From positions 930,001-994,000 of the forward strand of contig SCUJ01000006.1 in NCBI GenBank assembly GCA_004297165.1: 64,000 bases of DNA, written 5' to 3'. Positions 8,151 to 15,663 of the stretch are shown piece by piece (within the stretch, counting starts at the first letter, position 1; each line of letters begins with the position of its first letter). The position numbers and the translations under genes are program-made. The notes under the pieces are model-generated. The model was given only the letters and a program-made list of their open reading frames with translations, was not told the DNA's origin and did not search any database. This DNA comes from Gammaproteobacteria bacterium. Its GTDB lineage: Bacteria; Pseudomonadota; Gammaproteobacteria; Eutrophobiales; Eutrophobiaceae.

Positions 8151-9341
8151 CAACGAGAAGACTATCATGCCTCCCTCGAAATTGCCGGAGCGCCCGACTT
8201 GAAGCTCGTATCGAAACTGCCGGATGTCGGCACCACCATTTTTACCGTGATGTCCAGGCTCGCGAACGAATGCGGGGCCATCAACCTGTCGCAGGGTTTT
8301 CCGGATTTCGCCTGCCCCGAGGCGCTGGTCGACGAGGTCACGCGCGCCATGCGGGAAGGCCACAATCAGTATCCGCCCATGGCCGGGATCGAGTCGTTGC
8401 GCCAGGCCATTGCCCGGAAGATCGAGGCGCTTTACGGGGTCCGTGTCGATCCCGAAACCGAAGTGACAGTGGTCTCCGGCGCCACCGAGGGCTTGTACAA
8501 CGCCATCACCGCGGCGATCCGGCCGGGGGACGAGGCCATCATCTTCGATCCGGCCTACGATTCCTACGACCCTGTGATCCGGCTAGCCGGCGGCAGCACG
8601 CGCCGCATCGCCATGCGTTACCCGGAATATGCAATCGACTGGGACGAGGTCGAGGATAGCGTCTCGCCCCGCACCCGTTTGATCATCGTCAATAGCCCAC
8701 ACAATCCCAGCGGGGCGATCCTGCGCGCGGCGGATATGCAGGCATTGAGCGGGATCGCGAATCGCCATGACCTCTGCATCATCAGCGATGAGGTCTACGA
8801 ACACATCATCTTTGATGGCGAAGAACATCAGAGCGTGTTGCGTTATCCGGCGCTGCGGGAACGGGCCTTCGCCATCTTCTCCTTCGGCAAGACCTATCAC
8901 GCCACCGGCTGGAAGGTCGGTTACTGCGTGGCCCCGCCCGCGCTCACCGCGGAATACCGCAAGATCCATCAGTTCAACACCTTCACCACCTGCACGCCCA
9001 TGCAGCACGCGCTGGCGCGGTTCATGGAGAACAGCGCGCACTATCTGGAGCTGCCGGCCTTCTACCAGGCCAAACGGGATCATCTGCGTGAGTCCTTGCG
9101 GGATTCGCGATTGCGCGCCCTGCCCTGTTCCGGAACCTATTTCCAGTTGTTCGATTACAGCGCGATCAGCGACAAAGGGGATTATGACTTCGCGCAACGC
9201 CTGACCCGCGAACATGGCGTCGCCGTCATCCCGGTATCGGTCTTTCACGGCGATCACACCGACCACAAGGTGATCCGCGTCTGTTTCGCGAAACACGAGG
9301 CGACGCTCGATCGCGCCGCGGCGATCCTGCGCCGCTTATAA
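8139..9341 (+). CDS. PLP-dependent aminotransferase, methionine aminotransferase (YbdL) type
   Basis: 400 residues, fold type I aminotransferase. Typical motifs: 'INLSQGFPDFACPE' (YbdL/kynurenine aminotransferase signature), 'VVSGATEGLYNAI', 'NSPHNPSGAIL' (substrate carboxylate and PLP contact), 'IISDEVYEHIIFDG' with the PLP-binding Asp/Tyr, and the Schiff-base lysine in 'SFGKTYHATGWKVGY' (about Lys251). It would transfer the amino group of methionine or aromatic amino acids to a 2-oxo acid in the cytoplasm. The start lies in a heptamer repeat and has no clear ribosome-binding site, so the first few residues are less certain. The stop is followed almost at once by rlmKL, which suggests one transcript. 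Confidence 0.87.
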   Translation: MTNAQREDYHASLEIAGAPDLKLVSKLPDVGTTIFTVMSRLANECGAINLSQGFPDFACPEALVDEVTRAMREGHNQYPPMAGIESLRQAIARKIEALYGVRVDPETEVTVVSGATEGLYNAITAAIRPGDEAIIFDPAYDSYDPVIRLAGGSTRRIAMRYPEYAIDWDEVEDSVSPRTRLIIVNSPHNPSGAILRAADMQALSGIANRHDLCIISDEVYEHIIFDGEEHQSVLRYPALRERAFAIFSFGKTYHATGWKVGYCVAPPALTAEYRKIHQFNTFTTCTPMQHALARFMENSAHYLELPAFYQAKRDHLRESLRDSRLRALPCSGTYFQLFDYSAISDKGDYDFAQRLTREHGVAVIPVSVFHGDHTDHKVIRVCFAKHEATLDRAAAILRRL

Positions 9342-9352
9342 GGATGACTCCC

Positions 9353-11521
9353 ATGCCTGATGTAATTACTTTCTTCGCCACCGCGCCGAAAGGCCTTGAG
9401 GGTCTGCTGGCCGATGAACTGCGCGAACTGGGCGGAAAGGATTGCGGCGAGCGGCGGGCCGGGGCCGTTTTCAGCGGCACGCTGGAGACCGCCTATCGCG
9501 CCTGTTTGTGGTCCCGGATCGCGAACCGCATCCTGCTGCCTCTGGCGACCGTCCCCGTCACCAACGCTGCGGAACTCTATGCGGCCGTGCAGGGGATCCG
9601 CTGGACCGATCATCTCGGCCCGGAGGACACCCTCGCCGTGGACTTCAGCGGCCGTGTGCCGGATATCGTGCATACCCACTACGGGGCGCTCAAGGTCAAG
9701 GACGCCATCGTCGATCAGTTCCGGGCGCAAGGACTCGCGCGTCCGTCGATCGATACGGTACAGCCGTCGCTGCGGATCAATGTCTATCTCCATCGCGACC
9801 AGGCGGTGATCAGTCTCGACCTCTCCGGAGAGAGCCTGCACCGGCGCGGCTACCGCGAGGCGGGCGGCCGCGCCCCGCTCAAGGAAAATCTTGCCGCCGC
9901 CATCCTGCGGCGCGCCGGCTGGCCCGCGATATTCGCCGCGGGCGGGGCGTGCGTGGATCCGATGTGCGGCTCGGGCACCTTCATCATCGAGGCAGGCATG
10001 ATGGCGGGGGATATCGCGCCGGGGCTACACCGGACTTACTGGGGATTTTCCGGCTGGCGCGGACACGATCGCGATGCCTGGAATCGGATTCTCGATGAGG
10101 CGAAGGAACGCCGTCAGGCGGCGAAGGATCGACCGCTCCATATTCACGGTTACGATGCCGATCCTGCGAGTATTAAAACCGCGCGGGAGAATGCCCGGCT
10201 CGCGGGTCTTGCGGGACGCATCGAATTCTCCGTCTGCGTGCTGCGGAATCTGCGCCGCCCGCCGGATGCCGGCGGGCTGGTGGTGGTGAATCCCCCTTAC
10301 GGCGAGCGCCTCGGGGATGCGAGGGTGCTGGTCGATCTCTATCGGGAACTCGGGCAGAAGTTACTGCAGGAGTTTTCCGGCTGGCAGGCGGCGGTCCTCA
10401 CTGGCGACCCGGAGCTCGGCAAGACGCTCGGCCTGCGGGCCCGCAAATACACCACGGTCTACAACGGCGCGCTCGAATGCCGCCTCCTCCTCATCGATAT
10501 CGCGCCGGAGCAGGTCCGCGAACCGCCTGACCCCGTCAAGCGCGCGCTGCAAAACAGTGCGCGGATAATTGAATCGAGTGGCGGGATGTTCGAAAACCGC
10601 TTGCGCAAGAACCTGCGGGCCATCGGCAAATGGGCGACCCGCGAGGGGATCAGTTGCTATCGCCTGTATGACGCGGACATCCCGGAATACGCCGCCGCCG
10701 TGGATATCTACGGGAATTGGGTGCATGTGCAGGAATACGCCCCGCCGCGCGACGTGGACGCGAAAGCGGCGTCCGGACGTCTGCGGGAGATGCTCGCCGT
10801 GCTCGCCCTGGTGCTCGAATGTCCGCATGATCGCCTGGTGCTGAAACGCCGGGAACGTCAGAAGGGCGGGACGCAATACGGCAAGGTGGACGATGCCGCG
10901 GATTTTCTCACCGTCGAGGAACAGGGCGTGAAACTGCTGGTGAATCTCAAGGATTACCTCGACACCGGCCTGTTTCTCGATCACCGGCCGACCCGCGCCC
11001 TGATCCGGGAAACGGCGCGCGATCGCCGCTTTCTGAATCTCTTCGCCTACACCGGCGCCGCGACGATCTACGCCGCCCTCGGCGGCGCGCGTTCCACCAC
11101 TTCGGTGGATCTGTCCCGCACCTATCTCGACTGGGCCGGTCGCAATCTCGGCCTGAATCACCTGAGCCCCAGGAATAACGAACTCATCCAGGCCGACTGC
11201 CTGGAATGGATTGCCAGGAGCCGCGGCCAGTATGACCTTATCTTTCTCGATCCGCCCACCTTCTCCCGCTCAAAACGTATGGCGGACAACTTCGACGTAC
11301 AACGGGACCACGTTGAATTACTACACAAGACCTTGCGCCTGCTGAACCCCGGCGGCACCCTGCTCTTCTCCACCAACCGTCATGGATTCAAACTGGATAC
11401 GGAGGCATTGAAACAGATCGCACCCGGCATTCAGATCGAAGACATCACCCGCGCCACCCTGCCACGGGATTTCCAGCGAATGCCGCCAGCGCATAAGTGC
11501 TGGCGGATAAGTCGGGAGTAA
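9353..11521 (+). CDS. rlmKL: Bifunctional 23S rRNA methyltransferase RlmKL (m2G2445 / m7G2069)
   Basis: 722 residues from the ATG at 9353 (AAGGA 8 nt upstream); an ATG at 9344 is possible but too close to its site. N-terminal half: THUMP domain (about 50-155), 'VDPMCGSGTFIIEAG' SAM motif and 'VVNPPYGERLG' (about 307-317), the RlmL N2-guanine methyltransferase. C-terminal half: 'FLNLFAYTGAATIYAALGG' and 'LIFLDPPTFSRSK', the RlmK N7 methyltransferase. The fused form is characteristic of gammaproteobacteria. Both modify the peptidyl-transferase region of 23S rRNA during 50S assembly. The C-terminus (HKCWRI) matches the family end. About 127 bp of its 3' part are duplicated at 12073-12199. Confidence 0.95.
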   Translation: MPDVITFFATAPKGLEGLLADELRELGGKDCGERRAGAVFSGTLETAYRACLWSRIANRILLPLATVPVTNAAELYAAVQGIRWTDHLGPEDTLAVDFSGRVPDIVHTHYGALKVKDAIVDQFRAQGLARPSIDTVQPSLRINVYLHRDQAVISLDLSGESLHRRGYREAGGRAPLKENLAAAILRRAGWPAIFAAGGACVDPMCGSGTFIIEAGMMAGDIAPGLHRTYWGFSGWRGHDRDAWNRILDEAKERRQAAKDRPLHIHGYDADPASIKTARENARLAGLAGRIEFSVCVLRNLRRPPDAGGLVVVNPPYGERLGDARVLVDLYRELGQKLLQEFSGWQAAVLTGDPELGKTLGLRARKYTTVYNGALECRLLLIDIAPEQVREPPDPVKRALQNSARIIESSGGMFENRLRKNLRAIGKWATREGISCYRLYDADIPEYAAAVDIYGNWVHVQEYAPPRDVDAKAASGRLREMLAVLALVLECPHDRLVLKRRERQKGGTQYGKVDDAADFLTVEEQGVKLLVNLKDYLDTGLFLDHRPTRALIRETARDRRFLNLFAYTGAATIYAALGGARSTTSVDLSRTYLDWAGRNLGLNHLSPRNNELIQADCLEWIARSRGQYDLIFLDPPTFSRSKRMADNFDVQRDHVELLHKTLRLLNPGGTLLFSTNRHGFKLDTEALKQIAPGIQIEDITRATLPRDFQRMPPAHKCWRISRE

Positions 11522-11586
11522 TTTTAGGACACGCCGTACAGGCCGAAGAGACGGGACTATCTGATTACAGCACTTTATTCAACTGG

Positions 11587-11709
11587 CTAACCGATAACCT
11601 GAGAGATAGTCTCTCGTAACCTGTGCAGATCGTTGGCTACCAGCGTACCAAAAGTACGTACGACAAGCCCTTGTTCTATGGTGGTAAATACCGGTTTCAG
11701 TAAGGTCAC
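11587..11709 (-). pseudogene. Remnant of a toxin gene (C-terminal piece, possibly MazF/PemK type)
   Basis: A 40-codon frame can start at GTG 11709, overlapping the antitoxin stop (ATGTGA), as in intact toxin-antitoxin operons. It reads VTLLKPVFTTIEQGLVV and ends REtisQVIG. Intact toxins of this sort exceed 100 residues, and the piece resembles only the C-terminal end of a MazF/PemK-type protein, so the N-terminal body appears deleted. The match is from memory and modest; a short unrelated ORF is the alternative. Confidence 0.4.
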
Positions 11710-11906
11710 ATCCTGTCGTAAACAGCGTCTTCATCGTTATTCCAAGCCGCTGAAAAACTCGCCTCGCTGACTCTGGCGGCAGCTTGCGTGAGGCGCTGTT
11801 CACCTTCGCGTATACGCAGGAAGTCGACAAAGTCATCGACCTCAGCCAGGCGTTGCGGCGGTAATTGTTTGATCTTTTCGATCAACATCTCTTCAGTTAC
11901 GTTCAT
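11706..11906 (-). CDS. Small antitoxin-like protein (DUF2281 type)
   Basis: 66 residues: MNVTEEMLIEKIKQLPPQRL followed by AEVDDFVDFLRIREGEQRL. The helix 'LPPQRLAEVDDFVDFL' is the hallmark of DUF2281/VapB-like antitoxin N-termini, which normally precede a MazF or PIN toxin. Here only a 40-codon toxin remnant follows. No good ribosome-binding site is visible. It is probably an orphaned antitoxin. Confidence 0.65.
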   Translation of the reverse strand: MNVTEEMLIEKIKQLPPQRLAEVDDFVDFLRIREGEQRLTQAAARVSEASFSAAWNNDEDAVYDRM

Positions 11907-12057
11907 CGTTTTTTACTTCAAGCAGGTTGCTTAATGATGCAAATATCCGGAGCAGTCGTTATTCGAATCCTTGCTGACTCAATATAGACAAAGGCCTCTA
12001 CTGAGACAAGTCTTAAGGTTTCGGCGATATCTGGCCATGTGGATCTGCCGACACTGA

Positions 12058-12199
12058 CCCTCCTGGACGCGGACGGCACCCTGCTCTTCTCTACCAATCG
12101 CCGCGGATTCAAGCTGGAGGTTGGCGCATTGAAGCAGACCGCGACCAGTCTTCAAATCGAAGACATCACCCGCGCCACCCTGCCAAGGGATTTCCAGCG
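12058..12199 (+). pseudogene. Duplicated fragment of the rlmKL 3' end
   Basis: Positions 12073-12199 align without gaps to rlmKL positions 11352-11478, about 83% identical by manual count. The translated piece keeps GTLLFSTN-R-GFKL and the identical block IEDITRATLPRDFQR. It lacks the upstream methyltransferase domain, so it cannot be active. The divergence, with several changes at third codon positions, suggests an old paralogue or import of a 3' end from a related genome, not a recent duplication. It ends exactly where an inverted-repeat element begins. Confidence 0.8.
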
Positions 12200-12209
12200 C
12201 GGGAATAAA

Positions 12210-12275
12210 TGGGGTCAGATGAAACTTTTTCATGTGTGTAGTTATTAGCAGGGGAAAAAGTCGAATCTGACCCCA
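12210..12275. repeat. Inverted-repeat element (TGGGGTCAGAT ... ATCTGACCCCA)
   Basis: Perfect 11-bp outer arms at 12210-12220 and 12265-12275, plus an inner pair ACTTTTTC (12224-12231) and GAAAAAGT (12254-12261), form a long interrupted hairpin. The class resembles REP-like sequences used by RAYT-type (Y1) transposases; no transposase is in the window. It abuts the rlmKL duplicate. The remaining stretch to 12370 holds no gene. Confidence 0.65.
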
Positions 12276-12370
12276 CATATTCATGAAACTTACCACCACG
12301 GGTCAGTAGTGCGGGCCGCGCTACCATGGGAGAAACCACTGGCTTTCACAGCTACCGCCTGGAGCCAGTG

Positions 12371-13048
12371 TTAGTCGCGCTTGGCATTGGCAAACAATGC
12401 CTTTCTCCTACCGATCTTATTTGCAACGACTTGAAACTCGAGTACGTAGTCAACTGAGAAACCGATCATGGCGTTGCAGAAATCTATAGAAAGGCTATAT
12501 GTGCCTTTATACTGTGTGATACCAGGCACCTGCTCTAGGGCGCTCCGCTGTGCTCGACTCACTGTCTTAAACCCACCGCCATGCTTTATCATCTTGACGC
12601 TCTGCTGACCCGCAATGTTAAAGTCAGTCTCGATTCTCCGTCCAGAGCTATGAACGCACATGTTCCGGATCCTTCTATAGACATCCAAGCGAGATTTCAT
12701 TTTTTCGGATGGGAATGTCTCCCTTCCGATCAGTTTCAGGTATTTTGACACGCTTTCGAAGATCGACCCTGCTCTAATGTCACAGTACTTGATTTCTTGG
12801 TTCAACAGTACCGTAATCTCATCGCATACCTGTCCTGTAAGAAATTCGAGGTAACTCCATAGAAAAACGACCCACGATTCGTAGAGGTTATGGCGGTAAA
12901 GGGCTTCTAACGAATCCGACTTCGGCGCAACAGAGAGAAGGGCATCGACATACCGCAGGTAATCGATTTTCTCCATCAGATCGTTTGGGGCGAGAATAAG
13001 AGCCAATGGCGTGTTCTCGGTTATTTGCCATCTCTTCTCCGTGTTCAA
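12371..13048 (-). CDS. HEPN-like (MAE_28990/RiboL-PSP type) protein, possible RNase toxin
   Basis: 225 residues from TTG 13048, chosen because GGGAGG lies 7 nt upstream. The sequence is mostly helical. A candidate HEPN catalytic motif R-x4-H appears as RNMCVH in 'RRIRNMCVHSSGR' (about 129-141), the form seen in RiboL-PSP/MAE_28990-like HEPN proteins. HEPN proteins cut RNA in many toxin-antitoxin and phage-defence systems. The gene is AT-richer than the core genes nearby and follows a 49-codon ORF after 21 nt. Toxicity or a partner is inference; a non-enzymatic HEPN scaffold is possible. Confidence 0.62.
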   Translation of the reverse strand: MNTEKRWQITENTPLALILAPNDLMEKIDYLRYVDALLSVAPKSDSLEALYRHNLYESWVVFLWSYLEFLTGQVCDEITVLLNQEIKYCDIRAGSIFESVSKYLKLIGRETFPSEKMKSRLDVYRRIRNMCVHSSGRRIETDFNIAGQQSVKMIKHGGGFKTVSRAQRSALEQVPGITQYKGTYSLSIDFCNAMIGFSVDYVLEFQVVANKIGRRKALFANAKRD

Positions 13049-13069
13049 TCGGCAGCCTCCCTGTAGATT

Positions 13070-13219
13070 CTATGGCACCGGCGAATATCTGCCTTCGGCG
13101 CGGTCGAGGGCGCGTCCAAGTGCAGCTGCTTCCCTTAGTTTCTGATCTCGCTCTGCCTGTGCAATCGGTGAATCATATTCTTCCTGAAACCGATCGCACC
13201 TTATGACAACTAAAAGCAT
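13070..13219 (-). CDS. Small 49-residue protein, possible partner of the HEPN protein
   Basis: ATG 13219 to TAG 13070. The sequence runs MLLVVIRCDRFQEEYDSP and IAQAERDQKLREAAALGRAL, ending RAEGRYSPVP. It is charged and helical in its middle, like small antitoxins or the tail of a larger protein. It sits 11 nt after a secreted-protein gene and 21 nt before the HEPN-like gene on the same strand. No strong ribosome-binding site is seen. It may be a genuine antitoxin-like gene, a decayed gene end, or chance. Confidence 0.35.
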   Translation of the reverse strand: MLLVVIRCDRFQEEYDSPIAQAERDQKLREAAALGRALDRAEGRYSPVP

Positions 13220-13230
13220 TGAAGAGATTA

Positions 13231-13911
13231 TCATTCAACAAAACCGTATTTTTTTACTGCTTCAATATCGCCAAGAAGCTGTGTTGCAGCAATTATTGCG
13301 TAATTGGCCGCTGCATCGGATATATCACCATTGGCACCCAACACATTATTTGAGTTATCAGGGACTACTTCTTGCATACTACTTGGAAGTGACCATAGTA
13401 CGAATTTCGGTGGCAATGGTGGGGTGCGATCGGTATTTAGAAATCGTAGTTTCTCGAAATACGCTAACTCAACTTCGGTTCTTAAAATACATTTCACATT
13501 TTCATAAAGTCTCCCCTTAATTTCAAATGTATCAAAATATAGACGAAATAAAAACACATCAGATGCGCCTCCACTTTCATGAAAAGAAATATTTAGATTA
13601 TCTACATTATCAAATATTTTAATTAGGTTTCTAATAACTGGATTTATATCTATTTCACAATTTCGGCTTCCCGTTGGTCTGGCAGATGTGACTATATACC
13701 ATTTAAAACCAGAAACATTATCAAGAGAATGTGGTGCTTTCGACGTGATAGGTGCTGATTCTTGTGCTAAGAGGTACGTGGGAGATAATAAGAAGCTACT
13801 CCAAATTAGAATCAAAATGGCAAACAATGTCTTATTGAGGGACAATCTCCATCGGGTTTTTAAAACCCTGGCCCTGTAACACGATGATTTGAGAAGAATG
13901 CGGTTGACCAT
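13231..13911 (-). CDS. Exported protein of unknown function
   Basis: 226 residues from ATG 13911, which has GGGAGG 6 nt upstream; a frame extension to 13965 lacks this. A positively charged N-terminus leads to a hydrophobic segment (about 29-46, LFAILILIWSSFLLS) and probable cleavage after YLLA-QES. The mature part (about 175 residues) has two cysteines (in RNCEID and VKCIL) and no motif I recognise. The gene is clearly AT-rich compared with rlmKL or the PQQ gene, a sign of transfer. It heads a row of three leftward genes ending with the HEPN-like protein. Confidence 0.6.
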   Translation of the reverse strand: MVNRILLKSSCYRARVLKTRWRLSLNKTLFAILILIWSSFLLSPTYLLAQESAPITSKAPHSLDNVSGFKWYIVTSARPTGSRNCEIDINPVIRNLIKIFDNVDNLNISFHESGGASDVFLFRLYFDTFEIKGRLYENVKCILRTEVELAYFEKLRFLNTDRTPPLPPKFVLWSLPSSMQEVVPDNSNNVLGANGDISDAAANYAIIAATQLLGDIEAVKKYGFVE

Positions 13912-14003
13912 GCTAGACCTCCCATTGTCCTTAGTGAAGGATAAATATCCTACGTCGATTAACACTATTACTCAAACCGGGATGCTCACTCAGCCTAAAT
14001 TAA

Positions 14004-14043
14004 ATGGGGCCGGAGTGATTTAACACATTCACTCCGGCCCCAT
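14004..14043. repeat. Perfect 15-bp inverted repeat overlapping the end of the PQQ gene
   Basis: Arms ATGGGGCCGGAGTGA (14004-14018) and TCACTCCGGCCCCAT (14029-14043) are perfect, with a 10-nt loop. The second arm supplies the last codons (Met-Gly-Pro-Glu) and the stop of the PQQ dehydrogenase. It could act as a transcription terminator, but lacks a T-tract for the leftward gene. Its opening (TAAATGGGG-C...) resembles the element at 12210, suggesting one family. Confidence 0.75.
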
Positions 14044-15663
14044 ATTCGATGGAAGACCGAAGGCCACGAAAGCATTGCCGGCGGTGAAAAGGACAAACTG
14101 TTTGCCGCCGGTTTCATAGGTGACGGGATTGGCCTCGCAATTGTTGCCGCCGGCCGAAAATGTCCAGAGCAGCTTGCCGGATTCGGCATCGAGCGCGAAG
14201 AAATCACCTTCATTGCTGGCGGAAAAAACCAGACCGCCGGCGGTGGCGAGCGTGCTGACCTCGGCCGGCGCCAGCAGGCGGTATTCCCATTTCATTTCAC
14301 CGGTCAGCACATCAAGCGCGCGCACCGCGCCGTAGCTCTCGTCCCTGGAAATGTTGATGCGGCCGCCGCCGCCGAAGTCCGGAAATTTCGTCCGCGGGCG
14401 GCCTTCTATTATATAGGCGCCAGATTCACGGGCGGACACGTAGAAGAGGTTGGTCTGCGGGCTGTACGATGGACTGTTCAGGTTGGTGCCGCCGTGGCTG
14501 TCCGGGTAAATCAAGTTGCCCTCCGGCGTCGGCTCGGTATCGGGCAGCATGATCGGCTGCCCGTCGGCGTCCAGGCCCCTGGCCCAGGTCTGCTTGACGA
14601 ACGGCCGCCCGGTGATGAACTTGCCTGTTACTCGATCGAGCACGTAATAAAATCCGTTGCGGTTGGCGACGGCGACCAGCTTGCGCGGTTGCCCGGCAAT
14701 GCTGGCATCGAACAGGACCGGCGCCTGGATCGCATCCCAGTCGTGCGTGTCGTGGGGCGTGAACTGAAAATACCACTGCATGGTTCCGGTATTCGGATCG
14801 ACGGCGATGAGGGAATTCGTGTACAGGTTCGCGCCCGGGCGTTCCTTCCCGTTGTAAAACGGATTGGGATTGCCGGTGCCCCAGTAGATCAGGTTCAGTT
14901 CCGGATCGTAGGAGCCCGTACCCCAGGTGCCACCGCCGCCGACGTCTTTCATGTCCGGTCCCCAGGTTTCGGAGCCAGGCTCGCCGGGCAGCGGAATGGT
15001 ATATACGCGCCAGAGCTGCTGGCCGGTATCCGCATCGTAGGCTGCGAGAAAACCGCGATCGAAGATGTCGCCACCGGAGACACCCATGATGACCTTGCCG
15101 TCCAGCACGCGCGGTGCGCCGGTCATGGCATAGCCCCGCTCGTTGGACTCGACCTGTACGTCCCACTTCACGGCGCCGGTGACGGCATCGAGGGCGACCA
15201 GGTGGCTATCGAGCGTGCCGACGTAGACGGTGTTGCCGTAAACAGCGACGCCGCGGTTCGAGCGGTGGACGCCGACGGTATAGAGCCGGGCGGGCAGGCG
15301 TGGCGACCAGCTCCAGATCCGGGTGCCATAGCGCGCATCCAGCGCCGTGACGGTGCTGGGCGGCTCGGTGATGTACATGATGCCGCCGGTGACGACGGCG
15401 GAAGCTTCGATCGGCGCTTCGCCGACCTGGTTGGGCTGGTAGATCCAGGCGGCGCGCAGGTTCTCGACATTGTCCCGATTGATTTGCGTGAGGCGGGAGT
15501 AGCGCTGCGATTGGTAATTGCCGCCGTACATCAGCCAGTCCTGCGGCGTGGCGTCGGCATTGAGCAGGTCCTGGTCAGTCACGGCGGGTTGCGCCTGTAC
15601 CCGCGCCGGGGTCAGCGAGCAAAAGATGGCAATGGCAAGCGCGTAGCAGACAATTTTCATCAT
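14029..15663 (-). CDS. PQQ-dependent (quinoprotein) alcohol dehydrogenase-like protein
   Basis: 544 residues from the ATG pair at 15663/15660, which overlaps the cytochrome stop (ATGATGA). Signal peptide ends at RVQA-QPA. An eight-bladed PQQ propeller is shown by repeated tryptophan-docking motifs (e.g. 'AVTGAVKWDVQ', 'ESGKLLWTFSAG'). The vicinal cysteine pair under PQQ is absent ('LYTVGVHRSNRG' where related enzymes have CC). The usual catalytic Asp of the PGDN motif is Ala (RPGANLY, about residue 277) and the Ca-binding Glu position reads Asp (SGGDIFDRG, about 199). With the upstream diheme cytochrome it would oxidise an alcohol in the periplasm, if active. The last codons come from a palindromic repeat. 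Confidence 0.85.
   Translation of the reverse strand: MMKIVCYALAIAIFCSLTPARVQAQPAVTDQDLLNADATPQDWLMYGGNYQSQRYSRLTQINRDNVENLRAAWIYQPNQVGEAPIEASAVVTGGIMYITEPPSTVTALDARYGTRIWSWSPRLPARLYTVGVHRSNRGVAVYGNTVYVGTLDSHLVALDAVTGAVKWDVQVESNERGYAMTGAPRVLDGKVIMGVSGGDIFDRGFLAAYDADTGQQLWRVYTIPLPGEPGSETWGPDMKDVGGGGTWGTGSYDPELNLIYWGTGNPNPFYNGKERPGANLYTNSLIAVDPNTGTMQWYFQFTPHDTHDWDAIQAPVLFDASIAGQPRKLVAVANRNGFYYVLDRVTGKFITGRPFVKQTWARGLDADGQPIMLPDTEPTPEGNLIYPDSHGGTNLNSPSYSPQTNLFYVSARESGAYIIEGRPRTKFPDFGGGGRINISRDESYGAVRALDVLTGEMKWEYRLLAPAEVSTLATAGGLVFSASNEGDFFALDAESGKLLWTFSAGGNNCEANPVTYETGGKQFVLFTAGNAFVAFGLPSNMGPE

Noticed and set aside
12039-12248. A 69-codon frame as a real gene
   Set aside because: Its body is only the duplicated end of rlmKL and its tail runs into an inverted repeat; no start signal.
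13203-13520. A plus-strand gene of 105 codons opposite the exported protein
   Set aside because: No ribosome-binding site or domain; the minus-strand gene has a signal peptide and a strong site.
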